Shown here piece by piece: positions 1-12,127 of a DNA stretch of 64,000 bases. Position 1 is the first letter of the stretch. Every line of letters starts with the position of its first letter. Below the pieces are notes generated by a model, which did no database searches, was not told the DNA's origin, and worked only from the letters and a program-made list of their open reading frames with translations. The stretch is from Spinellus fusiger (Eukaryota; Mucoromycota; Mucoromycetes; Mucorales; Phycomycetaceae): the NCBI GenBank assembly GCA_025094145.1, contig JALLLS010000011.1, forward strand, positions 372,001 to 436,000, in the 5' to 3' direction. The position numbers and the translations under genes are program-made.

Positions 1-316
1 AGGTTCTGTAATACATCTTTCTTAAGCAGTATTATACTGCAAATTGTGTGGGCCTATAGTTAACACATTATGTTAAACAATAAATGCAGTGACTGAGTTG
101 TAATTTTGGGGTGATTCTTCTATTTCTTATCTTTACAGCCAATTCTATACTTTTTAATTGCAAAGTCAATAAATATTGCCTAAACAGGCAAGTAGAGTTT
201 GAAATAGCCCATTTAGACAGTGAAAAAGTCCTTTCAAACACATTAGCCAATCATATGAATATTGAGATTTTATTCTCAAAATATTTCCTTTTATATCCTA
301 AAGATCTCCTGGTGTG
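1..316 (+). mobile_element. Right part of a non-autonomous element sharing Fanzor-element termini
   Basis: This stretch is clearly homologous along its length to 35563-35882, the right third of the complete element at 34831-35882. It ends with the same terminal sequence, ATCTCCTGGTGTG (304-316), followed by a TA at 317-318. The left part lies outside the window. The same terminal sequence occurs at the right end of the Fanzor-bearing element (40526), so all belong to one terminal-repeat family. No coding capacity is evident; the short open frame at 111-371 is not conserved as protein between the copies. Confidence 0.75.
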
Positions 317-769
317 TATAAGAAAAGTAGAAGAAAGGTTTAGGTTAGTTTCTAGTCACCTCTACCAATAAGTATCAATAGAAGTTATAACTGTCTTATG
401 ACTAGAAACTCTATTTATTCTTCATTTGATCTCCCTTCTGAACCTTAATATACCAAAAGAAAAGAAAGGGAAAAAGATAGATAAAAAGAACAGTCGTGAG
501 AACCTCTCTCTTTTTATTTTTATTTTTTATTACTCAAATGAGTAGTATTGTACTGCTTGAAATGATGACACACTGAAATGATGACACACCATCTAATTTC
601 TATGCACTAAAGTATGCGTGTGCATTTCTCTCTTTTCTTTACTTCCTAAATTCATTGCTTGAGGTGGCTATACATTTGGTGGAAGACGGTGATATCACGT
701 GCTCATAGTACTACACCACACTACTTCTATTTTGATTGCACTAAAAGAGGGCTTCATACACTCTATACT
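317..769. other. Intergenic stretch upstream of the AP-4 sigma gene
   Basis: AT-rich DNA without a supported gene. A short tandem duplication (GAAATGATGACACAC, around 558-589) lies about 190 bases upstream of the start codon at 770. Promoter elements could not be assigned with confidence. Confidence 0.5.
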
Positions 770-1662
770 ATGATACACTTTATACTCATCGTGAACAAAC
801 GCTGCCAGATCCGCTTCTCTCGTCACTACAACTCGAAGCAAACAAACGAAAAGACTTCTCTGGAATTATCTGCAGCTAAAGAATGTGTATTGCGTACACC
901 AGAGCAGGTGAGTGTATAAGGTGGTAGAAATAATTTAGAGTGATGTTAGTGTCTTTTCTTCAAGCATGATCAGTACACTATTGGTAGGTTTATGTGTAGA
1001 GGAAAAAGGGGAAATATCAACACGTCAAAGAGTTCTATATAAGGTCCAATAGTTTATAGGGTGTATTCTTCCTTGTATTTTGTTATTGGCTGTAAAGAAG
1101 AGGTATATTCTCCACAGCTAAATGTTATCTAAGATACCAACCCAATAGAATGAGCTTGCTATGCTTGAATTGATCCAAAACTGGGTTGGTGAGTCAAAGT
1201 GAGAGAGTTTTAAATAGGCAAATCAATAGATTATTTATTCATTAATGATACTGGAACTGATATTGATGCTGATATTGATACTACTATTACTATTACTATT
1301 ATTATTATTATGGCTGTTATTATTATGGCTGTTATTATTATTATTGCTGATAACATTTATTTCTCTTCCACCCTCTCTCTCTTTTGGTATGCACCTTCCT
1401 TAGAGGCCATGGACAGCTATTTCGAAAAAGTGGTAAAGACAGAAGCCAGCGACATAATTAAATAGAGAATCAAATCGGAAGTCATGAAAATAACTAAGAT
1501 AATCTTGCCTATTTTCATCTATAGACGGAATTAGATATCATATTCAACCTCCAAAAAGTACACATGCTGATAGACGAAATTGTACTTTATGGATCTCTGG
1601 TAGAAACCAATCAAGAGCGGGTTCTTGCTCCTATTTATGCTCTCACTGGCACGGAGCGTTAA
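770..1662 (+). CDS. AP-4 adaptor complex sigma (small) subunit
   Basis: Small subunit of a heterotetrameric clathrin-adaptor-type complex that sorts cargo at the trans-Golgi network. Six exons join in frame: 770-907, 950-983, 1053-1102, 1149-1188, 1404-1432 and 1525-1662, giving 142 residues (family about 140-145). Landmarks are the N-terminus [20 protein letters not shown], the [14 protein letters not shown] core strand, [20 protein letters not shown] and the C-terminal [11 protein letters not shown]...[11 protein letters not shown]. The VETN.ERVLAP tail matches AP-4 sigma better than AP-1, -2 or -3 sigma (family knowledge, no search run). All introns are GT-AG, 42 to 215 nt. The gene appears intact. 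An in-frame TAA just upstream of exon 3 is removed by the 984-1052 intron. AP-4 is patchy in fungi, so the subtype assignment deserves a phylogeny. Confidence 0.88.
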
Positions 1663-1919
1663 AAAAGCGCTGGTTACAAGTTTTCTTATCACTGTTCACT
1701 GTAAAAAGTTAAAAACAAGTGGCTAGGATTAGAGTTAGCTTTCCGGATTTCCATTATCAGTGGTTTTCTTATCTGTGTTCATACTTTTTTTTTTATTACA
1801 GAATATATATAAAATAGAATTCTTTTCTACCTCCTTTTGTTAATATTAGTATTTGCCTTTTGCTTTTACTTTCACTCTTCTATTTCCATCTCTTTTTCTA
1901 GTGGCTAATTGTCGCCTAC

Positions 1920-4725
1920 ATGTTTCGAAAACAGCAAGACAACATAGAGACAGGGGCTAAGGCGACTGCCCATACCACCTACGAATCCGAGAAAACAGAG
2001 ATGCACTTTCATAAGAGTGACTCCAGCATTTCTCAAGAGCATGGAGAAGAAGAGCATGGAGAGGAAGAGCACGTAATGCGCTCTTTGAGTGCTAGACACA
2101 TTCAGATGATATCACTCGGTGGTGCCATTGGGTATGCGTTCATAGTCTCATTATAAATCATACATTCCATTCTATTATGATACTATAATTACAACTACTT
2201 CACGATTTTTCTGCTTACAATAAACCCCGTTCTTTTCTTCAGCACTGGATTATTTCTCAATTCCGGACAAAACATCGCCGCGGTAAGTTTTTTCTTCACT
2301 AAAATAATGAGAATTATAACTATAATTATTAAGATTATTAAAACTATTATATTATTGTTAATACTGACTTCAATTCAATACATAGGCTGGTCCTGCTGGT
2401 GCTTTAATTGCCTATTGTGTTGGTAAGATAAATTATGTTATTATTTGTACTTACTCTTTCTAGTTGGTTTCATGGTATGAAAAAGAAAATAAGAAAAGTG
2501 ATATATATGTCAACAGCATGCCTTATAAGTTCCATGTACATAGGTTTATTGTATTATGACATGTCTTGGTGAAATGGCTACCTTTATGCCCGGTAAGATA
2601 AGCTAAAATAGTTGTGAGCACAGGATATAAGCATAAAAATAGAGATCGTGTGTCACTTACTTGTTTATATAGTATCTGGATCCTTCAATCATTATGCCAC
2701 TCGGTTTGTGGATCCTTCTCTTGGATTTGCTCTGGGATGGAACTATTGGTAAGTCATTATTATTCTTTTGAACTATCTGCTAAACACATCTCATTATTTA
2801 ATAGGTTTTCTGTAAGTTGATTAAATGGTTTCTATTTACATATCATCGCGCTAATAACGTATTCTTCACTTTACTATTGCTGGCTTGAACATGTTCAGTG
2901 GGTAAGTTATATTTTATATATAGATATCAATGGATAATAAGTCAACATTAATTAATACTATTGTCTTGTTTAGAGTGTCACAATCGCTACTGGTAAATAA
3001 GATCTATAGAAGTACCCTTTAAACCAAAATAATCCTAATGTCATTTTATAAAAATAGAATTGGCTGCAGCTGCTACTATTATTGAATATTGGAAGGAAGT
3101 TATGCCTGCACCAGCATGGTCTACTATTTTCATGATAATCATTGTTCTCATCAATCTGGTGGGTGTCAGGTAATGAACACTCATTCAATGGAGTATTGAA
3201 TAAAAACAGGCTAACTCTATTGTCACAGGATCTATGGTGAAATGGAATACTGGTTTGCTTTGATCAAAATCTTAATTGTTATTGTTTTTATCATTGTTGG
3301 TAAGTATATTAGAATATAACAACTATTCAGTATATTGACACTTTCTATTAGCCATTTGCGTGACAGCAGGTGGACTGGGTGGACATGTCATTGGATTCTC
3401 GTAAGTAAACTCTTCTTTATAGTAACTATTATAAAAATTTACATTGTATTTATTTACTTACCTTACTTTCTATTCTGAAGATACTGGAATTCTCCTGGTG
3501 CCTTTGCTAATGGTGCTGTTGGTACAGTTGGTGTATTACTCTCAGCCGGTTTCTCTTTCCAGGGTACAGAAATTGGTAAGTGAAGAGAATAAACTAACCA
3601 ATTCAATGCTAATATATTTTTTGTGTACAGTTGGTATTACTGCAGGTGAAGCCAAAAACCCAAGCAAGACCGTTCCTCGTGCCATTCGCAACACCTTTTG
3701 GCGTATTCTTATTTTTTACATTGCTACTATTTTCCTTCTTGGTATATGTATTCCCAACGACTACCCCGCACTTACAAGTGGAGAAGGTGTTGCTACTGCT
3801 TCCTTTACCATTGTCTTCAACCTTGCCGGTATTGAAGCAGGATCCCATGTGATCAATGCCGTTATCTTGACCAGTGTGCTATCAGCTGCCAACTCATCTC
3901 TTTACACCGCCTCACGTACAATTCTTGGGCTTGCACATGATAATAATGCACCAGCCTTTCTTGGTCGTATTAATAGATATGGTTCTCCATATGTGTAAGT
4001 CATTGTATCAAAGGTGGACAGAAATTGATTTTTGTCTATTTTTAGTGCTGTTATTTTCTCCTCTATCATAGGATTTGCCTGTGTCTTTGTCTCAATTTAC
4101 AGGTAAAGAAGAAATGAAGCCAGTATCTATCTTTGAATGGATCAGATATCTTTTTTTCTGTACCAGAAAAGTACATCATTGTCTAACTTTATCTTTTGTA
4201 AATGATAGTGCTTCTGTCGCCTTCATATGGTTTTTGAATATCACAGCTGTCAGTGGTTTCATTAGTTGGGCTGGTATTGCCTTTGTTCATCTTCGTTTCA
4301 GAAAAGCCTATGTTCATCAAGGTCGCAGTCTTTCTGAGCTTCCCTACATCTGCTTTGGTTATCCTTTCTCTGGATTGTTTGCCACTGTTCTCTGTGTCTT
4401 AATTATTCTTGGTCAAGGCTACAGTGCATTCACACCCTTTGATGGTGTCACCTTTGTCACTAATTACATTGGTATTGTTCCCTTCATCCTTTGCTATATT
4501 ATCCATAAGATTGTAAAACGCACCAAAGTGGTTCCTCTTGATGAAGTTGGTAAGTTAACAAACACATTTTTAAAGAATACAGTGATGAACTATCTTTCAT
4601 ATTTATTCACCATTTCTAATTTAGACTTCGAGACCAACCGAGTCACCCAACATGATAGAGAGGTGGATAACGCAGAAGAAGGAAAGAAAACAAAACTGCA
4701 GCGCATGTTTGATGTTTTTGTATAA
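1920..4725 (+). CDS. Fungal amino-acid permease (APC superfamily, YAT-type)
   Basis: Plasma-membrane H+/amino-acid symporter of the AA_permease family, expected 12 transmembrane helices. Seventeen exons sum to 1,644 nt (547 residues): 1920-2131, 2243-2282, 2386-2422, 2464-2474, 2544-2592, 2673-2748, 2805-2811, 2899-2901, 2974-2992, 3058-3169, 3229-3299, 3352-3400, 3481-3575, 3631-3994, 4046-4102, 4209-4549 and 4625-4725. Visible family motifs are the TM1 signature MISLGGAIGTGLFLNSG, then AGPAGALIAY, MTCLGEMATFMPVSGSF, GFSFQGTEIVGITAGE and SAANSSLYTASR. The N-terminal tail is hydrophilic and acidic (HGEEEHGEEEH). Exons 4, 7 and 8 are microexons of 11, 7 and 3 nt; they are needed to keep the conserved CVVGFMVYC and YWFSW segments. 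Substrate cannot be told from sequence. The start at 1920 follows an in-frame TAG shortly upstream and gives a normal-length N-tail. Confidence 0.9.
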
Positions 4726-5964
4726 TATTCTTTTAATAAGATGGTCTTCTCCTATCATTGTATCTTTCTGTTTCTAAAAGAGCACCACTCTTAACCTCTT
4801 ACTTTTTAATCCTAATAAGCAATTTTAATTTTTTTTATATACATAAACCTTCTTGATATTTAGAATGAATAGATTATGGTGGAATATTGGTTGATGTTTT
4901 TATTTTTTTATTTTTATTTCTGTATAAAGATCACTAAGATTGAAATGTAGATTGTTTTCTCTATTTTTTGTTCTATACTCTACATATCTAAAAAGATCTT
5001 TATTAAATTCTAAATGATATAAAAAACACTTAAGGTGTGAGATTTCTAGGTTTGAATGATAGTTTGCTAGCTCATCAAGCTAAAGCTCAGGAGAAAACTC
5101 ATAATATTGGATATTGTTGTGGGATATGTTTCTATCCAGGTCAGCAATTCCACCCTGTTGATTGTCTTTTCTCAATTCATGCTAGGCCAAGATAAATTGT
5201 ATATTTTTCCTTTATTTTTTCTTGTAGTTGGCCTTTATGATTAAAGATTTTTTCAGTCATTATCTAGTACTATGATTTTTTCTCACGCTAATATCTTTTA
5301 AGGCATTCTATATTTGTAAACAAATGGAAGGCTGTTACTATACATACCTTTCTGTCTTAAGAATACAAAAAAAAAACCTCTAACACTTAATAAAAAAAAA
5401 GGTTAATCTTTATAAAGTTAAAGTTAAACACGCATGGTTAGAAATACTTTTTATAGAATTTCAAGCCTAGTTTATTGTTGATTAAAGAGGAGGTATAATA
5501 AAGTAATAATTGAATCGCAATGGTTATTATTCTATAATTTAGCTGCTGCCACACTACTATCTTTCGAAACACAATTTGAAAGAATATCTTGAATGAAATA
5601 AATTCTAATCTCTAAAAGCCTTTCGCTTTACTATAGAAAAATAGACACATATTATATGATATACAATCGTGTTCCAAAGAAAAGACCATTTATGCATTGA
5701 AACAAAGTGTTCCTTGATGAACCAAAAATTTAGTTAGCTTACTCAACTAATATTAAATACATTGCACTAGTGGGCCACATTTAGTATTCATGAAACTTAT
5801 AGTACGATGAATGAATGGTATACGTTCTAGGGCCATTTCCAGTGCACATTTTAAACACATTATTCACATACACACACACATATATATATATATATATAAA
5901 TATATATTTGTGGTTATTGGCTATTTGGAGATATTCAGTAGCTCTGGGGTTCAGATTAAGTCGG
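4726..5964. other. Intergenic AT-rich stretch
   Basis: No coding region or RNA gene recognised. It includes a poly-A-rich segment near 5367-5400 and a (CA)n(TA)n microsatellite at about 5870-5900. Confidence 0.5.
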
Positions 5965-6575
5965 TAGCTATTATTTTTATTTTTGGGTGTAAAGTGCTAT
6001 TTGCGCATTGGGCATATTAGCCACCCTGAGAACTTTTGAAAAAATAGAATAAACATTAAAACACTCTAAATACTCAAGTGAAAAAAATGCATAAGAATGA
6101 GAGACAGAAGGACAAGAGAATATAAAACCTCAAATGAGGGGAAAATGATGAAAAAGAGAGATGATGGTAGTGAATGATAGTTAAGAATAGACATCCAAAA
6201 GGCCATAAAGTAAACAAGAAATACAGGACACCAAAAAGACAACCTTCATCCTGTGGCGATTCGAAATCCAATGAGAGATACTTAAAGCAACTCGGACAAT
6301 CCTAAACATAAATAGAGCAGCTTCTGGCTTCGCTAAATGGGTTAAGAATAGGTGGTAGAGGAGAGATCAGGGGAAAAGTGAAGATACAGCGTCTGTTGCT
6401 GAAGGAATCTTTGTACTCTATGGAGACCTTGTGTTCCCGCTCAACACACCTATCAGTAGCCTCAATGAGAAAACTTTCAGCTGGTGGCTCTACCTTAAAG
6501 TCTCGAGTAGACGTGGCTCGATCAATGGCTTGCAGCAGTATTAACAGACTGAGAATTGGCCTTACAGGACTCTTG
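5965..6575 (-). mobile_element. 5'-truncated LINE-B fragment (3' end)
   Basis: Matches 51372-51965, the 3' untranslated region and last codons of the larger LINE at 51351-53964, over about 600 bp with scattered differences. Shared blocks include GCGCATTGGGCATAT, GGAATACATCCAAAAGGCC-like and CCTGTGGCGATTCGAAATCC sequences. The + strand begins with a T-rich run, so the element's poly-A end is at the left and it lies on the minus strand. Homology stops near 6575, a typical 5' truncation. Confidence 0.8.
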
Positions 6576-8317
6576 TCCCAAGCTCAGATTCAAACACAAA
6601 ATCTCCGTGTATAAGCTGCGACCCCTACTGACTGTGCCAGCTTCTACTTATACTGATGGTGTAGCACTGACACTGTGTAGTGTCGATTTTAGCCAAGCCA
6701 CCAGAGGACAGTCGAATGTGGTGCTGTAGGATAAGGCACTGGGACGGCCCAATACGCATAGATAGAAGTAAACGGTTAGGAGTAGAAGGGTAACCAATGG
6801 AGAAGAGCTTGATTAACAGCAAAGCTTTTTTCATAGTTATGAAAAAAAAACTATTTTTTTTTAAATATCTAATAAATAATCTTCATCCGAGTAATAGTTT
6901 GAGGCTGATAATCGATTAATATAGACCCTAGGGCTAAGTAATTGACTGTTTCTTGTGTATATCCCGTAATCTCTCTGTTTTGGTCTTCTTCTTTGGTTCT
7001 CTTTGGCTCTTCAATTGGATCCACTGCATCCTCAATCTTCTTTATTTCTCTTGGCCGACTGCATTGGCCACTCTGTTACTAGCTTTATTTATGTTTACTA
7101 TCTCTCACATACACAAGGACATCCCCAATCTCTCTACATGCAATATTATATCTGTGACTGTTGCTACCCTCACTAAAGACCTTACAAGTCTCAACCATCT
7201 CATCCCGTGTAACATTACAGTGCCTTTAACTTTTCTTCTTTTCTTTCTTACCCCTTCTTTCTTCTTTTGTTGTGTGTTTCTATAATTTTGTTGTCAATTT
7301 TCCTTTTAATTATTGTGTAAACTACTGATGGAATAGTTCCGATAAAATTAATTTATCACTATAGTGTGTATGCTACTAGATAGACCATTAATACTGTTAT
7401 GGATGGTACACTTGATAGATGGCTATGTATTGTATCTACAATTTCACATTTCTGGGTTTAGTCTGAATGCTCTTTCTAAAGTCTTTTATTCACATATTGG
7501 TAATTAATATTCAAGTAAAGCATTTATATGGATATATCATTAACCAGTATATAGTATGTTTTAACAAATACAATAGAAATAAGAGATATGCAAAGTATTT
7601 TAGACTACATTCTGATAAATTGAATCTATATCCGTCTGATATGTGGCCATACAAGACCAAGTATCAGTAGACATGTGCTTTTATTGATAAGATCATGGTT
7701 TTATATATATACAATACAGTCTTTATCTCAATATATATAGCCAACTTTCCGTTTAGATCTCTAAGGATCTATTTAATTTAGAGTTCAAGGAGTCTTGTCA
7801 TTAAAGTGACCAGTCCCTCAAATGATATAGTAAAAGCAGAATAATATGTTCTATAACTACTATATTCTCATAGTGAATAGCGATTGCATTTATTACAATA
7901 TCTTTAATATATGACTTTATGGCTTGCATAACACCAGTAAAAATAGTTTCTCATAGTCCAACCTGATCTTACCCTATTCATGTTGCAGGATATTGGATTC
8001 CCTGCTTGTATAACTTATAGTTCCTGAATATATCGTCTGTCTAGTCAAATTCAGAGGCATACTTACTGTCTTTTTTTCTTCTTCTGTTAATCGACTAATG
8101 TAGAAAATACAATATTTATGAAGCAATGCTTTGATATATGTGTCAAAGCCAGCCCAAATCTAAACGTCTACAGTTATCTTGTCTGTTTGTTGGTTGTTGG
8201 TTGTTGTTTATCCAACTATCACTCTATCCTGTTGAGGTAGTATTTTATCTAAACATGTACACATATTAATAACTAATCTTTATGGTGCCAACCTTATTTA
8301 ACAGTATGAAAGAAAGA
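6576..8317. other. Intergenic stretch
   Basis: No supported gene. The open frame at 6953-7285 encodes a hydrophobic, T-rich-derived peptide without family motifs or neighbours that would support it. Region 7300-8280 is AT-rich and featureless. Confidence 0.45.
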
Positions 8318-8500
8318 AAGAAAGAAAAATAATTTCGCAGTTTTGATTGCTTTTTTATAGTTAAATTTGCGAATGAACAAATGTGTGATTTACCTATGAA
8401 AGTGGCTTTTGCTTTTAGATTGACTTTCTGCATCCTTAACTGACTATGAGATACTTAGTCATTACATGGATTTTCTTATTTCATGCGATGGTTTCTGCTT
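8318..8500 (+). repeat. Dispersed repeat, copy 1 (inverted relative to 21342-21514)
   Basis: About 180 bp that is readily alignable to the reverse complement of 21342-21514. Shared blocks include TTTGATTGCTTTTTTATAGTTAAATTTGC, CACATTTGTTCAT on the complement and AGATTGACTTTCTGCATCCTTAA. It carries a (GAAA)n run at one edge. Probably a small non-coding mobile element (MITE-like); termini are not clear. Confidence 0.7.
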
Positions 8501-10127
8501 CTATTGATTTAATCTACTCTAAGAAATATATATATATATATATAAAAGTAATTTTATTGTGTGATGTAGTAGCCAAGATATACCCAACCTGCTATTAATT
8601 TAAAAAGAGACTCTAATCTTACAGTTAAAGTGTTGTCTGCAATCACCCATAGAGTGATGGGAGATGCTATAATTATCATCAGCTATGTACATTTTATGTC
8701 TACTCTATTACTTGTGTTTAATAGTTTTAAAACCTATACTTACATAGTAGCAGAGGCATAAGATAGCCCAGTGATGTAAAAACATGGTGTATAAATAGCA
8801 CCACAGTGTCGGCGAAAGAATAGTCTGCATTAATAAAAGCCTATAAAACCGACACAGCCACTTCATTATCTCACCCACCTATACAGCCACTCAAGTAAGA
8901 GGAATGTCTGCTCTCTTCAAAAAAAAATAAAACTATTTAAATAGAATATGTAATATACAACAATTTGATCTGATTATAAATAAAGCTTATTAATATATAT
9001 CATGTTTAATATATGAGCTTATGTATAGTAATAGTTAGATAAATAAATCTTTCTTTATACAAATGTTGTGTTTATGATATATAAGGATTTTTATGCATTG
9101 TGGTTTTTCCTCTAAATAGTTTCTTATTAAATTGGTAGGACATATTTAATATATAGTCTAGTAAATAGTTCAAAAAATAAATATTGCTAAATAGTAATGG
9201 TAGAAAATAAAATAAACAAAAAAATAATGTTACTGACAATAACAGCTAGTATCCTGTGAGTAACTGGAAGCAGTTGATATACTTTATGATTGGGATTCAT
9301 TTATAGAATAATAAAGAACAGAATCTTTTTGTTTATTAATGAAAATATAGGAAAGTAGCTGACCTATTCTTCTTTTAAATCATAAACTTTTTTTAGCTAA
9401 GAATAGTGCACCTTCTCCCCCATTAATCTGTTTTCTTAAATGCTTGTCTTATTCAATAATCTGGCCATCTCTATGAAAAAAAAATACGTTTCTGAAAATA
9501 ATACCAGTGTCTATATTCACTCCGATATTCTGAAGTGACATATAGAGAATATACCACTATGGCCAAGGCACTATTCATGGTCAATACACCTTATCCCTTT
9601 GTGTGTAGACTATCGAATCACTGCCAAACAGAGGCCTTGATAGAATCCTCCAAGAGATTTTAAAAAATAATAATAATAATGCTAGTAATAACGACTAAAG
9701 AGAAAAAGAGTGAGAAAAAAAACACAAATATTATTAGACTAAGCGTATTCCTATCGATATAGTGATTCACTCTACTAGGGAGAATGACCATTAGTCATTC
9801 AATTTTATTGAGATAATATTAATCAAATTATCTATCTGGTATACTAAACAGATAAGACAGATATGTTTTCAGGTTTTACTAAGGCTAAATACAAATATAC
9901 AGATTATCAAATAATCATAAAAAAGTGTTTCATTCAAAATGAGCTAGTTTATTTTGAACTTTAGTAAATAATAATAAAAAATCGTGTTATGCTTGTATAT
10001 GCTTTCTGAAATATATAAACTCATTAATATCCCAAAACTATAAGAGAATTAAACTTCTCTTATTACTGGATCTTTTTTTTTCTCTAAGAGCCACATAAAA
10101 ATAACATTAATCCACAGAGTGTATGTA
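8501..10127. other. Intergenic AT-rich stretch
   Basis: An (AT)n microsatellite lies at about 8527-8546. A promoter-like patch near 8795-8905 (TGTATAAATAG followed by a CT/CA-rich leader and an ATG at 8904) opens only an eight-codon frame. Nothing else is recognised. Confidence 0.45.
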
Positions 10128-11454
10128 CAGTGGTGGAACAGGAATAATGGCAATTTGAAAAAATCCGATTGATTTCATATCATCAATACAGTATTTTTCT
10201 TGTATCAAGAGAAATACAACGTATTTTCTACTGTAATAAAGCCCATGTTATTTTAAAGAAAGGCTCTAGAACCCGTATATGTAATTTTTTTTTTACTTTT
10301 AAAAAACCACTACAAATGTAGTTTTAGTAATGGTTACTCCCACCCTTGTTCTTGATGACTTTTTGCATTTGTACTGGCATTGTCTCAATCAAAGAATTCC
10401 ATGTTTTTGGCTCAAAGGAACCCCAAGCTTCTTGTATTATGGTTTTGAGCTTGTCCATCTTGATAGAAACGTTGCATCTCTCCTGGACCTTGTCTTTCAT
10501 TTGCATTCAAAGGTCTTCAATGAGGTTCAGATCCGGTGATTGAGCAGGCCAATCCAAACTATCAATTCCTCTCTCTCTTTTCCAATAATTTGCCACAATA
10601 CTTTTGTGAGTGAGTGCTCCATCAATATCAATATCAAGTGGTACTCTAGACCCTAGAAACGTATCAATGCCTCTTCGTAGACTTTCTTGAAAAAACCAAC
10701 AGCCTTTCGTTCATCTTTCTCAAGCATCACTAGTTCCGACTTCTCACCGTGACGAATGACTCCCCAGACCATAACTGAGGATCTTTCACTCTTGAATCTG
10801 GGAGCAAGACAATCCTTTTTGTAAGCTTCTCCATCCTTACGCCAAACGTGAACTACTCGACTGTTCTTGCCAATTTCGAAACTACTTTCGTCAGTCTATA
10901 TTACTTTTTTCCACATATCAACAGTCCAGTGGAGATTCTCTTTGGCAAACTTGAGTCTTTTTTCTTGATGTGTTTCATTCCAAAAAAGTTTCTTCTTTGC
11001 CACTCGGTTAAATATACCCTCTTTATGCATCACACGTCTAACAGTGCGCTTGCTGCATTCTTCAGGTATTGCTGCAACTATCTTACTTAAAATCATTCGT
11101 CTGTTCTTGCCAAAAACGTTCAGAAGGTATCGTATTCTTCTTTCATTGAATATTTTGGGTCCTCCCAAACCTTTTTGGCGTTTGGTAGTTCCTCTTGTCT
11201 TTTGTTGATTTAAAACATTGTAGATTGTTCGCAGCTTTACTCTAGTTCTTTTAGCTATTTCTTTTACTTTAATGTTTGCTTGTCGAAAATTATCAATGGT
11301 AAGTTTTTAATCGTCTGTTATTTGCATTTTAAATTAAATATGGATATACTTTTATTAGGAAGAAAAGAAGAAAACTGCTACAAGTGTCTCTTATAAGATA
11401 TGAAATATATCAGATTTCTATTAAAAAAAAGCCATTTTTCCTGTCCCTCCACTG
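10128..11454 (-). mobile_element. Tc1/mariner-type transposon (Tc1-A family), degenerate
   Basis: Complete element of 1,327 bp bounded by imperfect terminal inverted repeats: CAGTGGTGGAACAGGAATAA at the left and the complement of CCTGTCCCTCCACTG at the right. It is flanked by TA on both sides (10126-10127 and 11455-11456), the Tc1/mariner target duplication. It holds a transposase pseudogene on the minus strand. It is the same family as the copy at 53978-55309. Confidence 0.9.
10324..11327 (-). pseudogene. Tc1-A transposase, broken
   Basis: Degenerate copy of the transposase seen nearly intact at 54104-55108. Recognisable parts, N to C, are the helix-turn-helix (KEIAKRTRVKLRTIYNVLNQQ), then NERRIRYLLNVFGKNRR, the first catalytic block TDESSFEIGKNSR, VMVWGVIRHGEKSELVML, and the C-terminal PKTWNSLIETMPVQMQKVIK. 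Stops interrupt it early (a TAA after the seventh codon), before TDESSF and after ALIRF. Indels around 10520-10690 destroy the region of the second aspartate and the final glutamate. It cannot make an active DD34E transposase. Confidence 0.85.
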
Positions 11455-12127
11455 TACACTTTTATTAGATTCATGAGCAGTAGTGATTTATATTTGGTTC
11501 AAATATGTTGCAATGTGAGTTTATGATTATTCATGACGGTAAATAATCTATAATAAAGTTGGACATCGGGTTTCTCCTAAAGAACCTAAATACAAAAGGA
11601 AGTTTACCGGTGTTAATGGCATGCTAGAAGGCAGTTTGAGTAATGAGAGTCGTAGGCTTATATGCACAGTGAAGAACAATTCATATTCCAATATGAACAT
11701 AAATATCTTGAAAATGCATTTTCCTGAGTTTTTTACTTACCCTGGAATTGACTTATGTCTTTGACGTAATAAAAGTAAAAGATATATAATAAGAATAAAA
11801 ATACATATAGATATTATCTAGTTAGCTATGCTAAGATCAGGATTTATATGTGATTGAGTATCTTTGGGTCTACCTAAAGAAGATTATTGACAAACGCCCA
11901 ATATTTTATAGCACAGTTAGTATATTATAACACAGTATATTGAAAAATAATAATTAGTTTTCATTAGGCCCTTCCACATTTCAAATGCCTAGTATGTTTT
12001 AAAATATTGATATATTTTGAATAATATATACTGCTAATAAAAAGTTAATTTTCAAAATAAATAAAGTATATGCATATAAAATAACATACACGATTTTTTA
12101 TTTTTTCATAACACTTCTTTTCTTATA
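11455..12127. other. Intergenic AT-rich stretch
   Basis: No gene or repeat recognised between the two transposon remnants. Confidence 0.45.

Noticed and set aside
1038..1052. In-frame TAA upstream of GPIVYR in the AP-4 sigma gene, first read as a disabling stop
   Set aside because: A 34-nt exon at 950-983 joined to 1053 gives a gapless family match, so the TAA is intronic.
6953..7285. 110-codon open frame, hydrophobic
   Set aside because: Composition follows local T-rich DNA; no family motif, no splice partner and no homologous copy in the window.
8795..8930. TATA-like box followed by a leader and an ATG at 8904
   Set aside because: The frame ends after eight codons in an A-run; could be a truncated gene start, but nothing downstream continues it.
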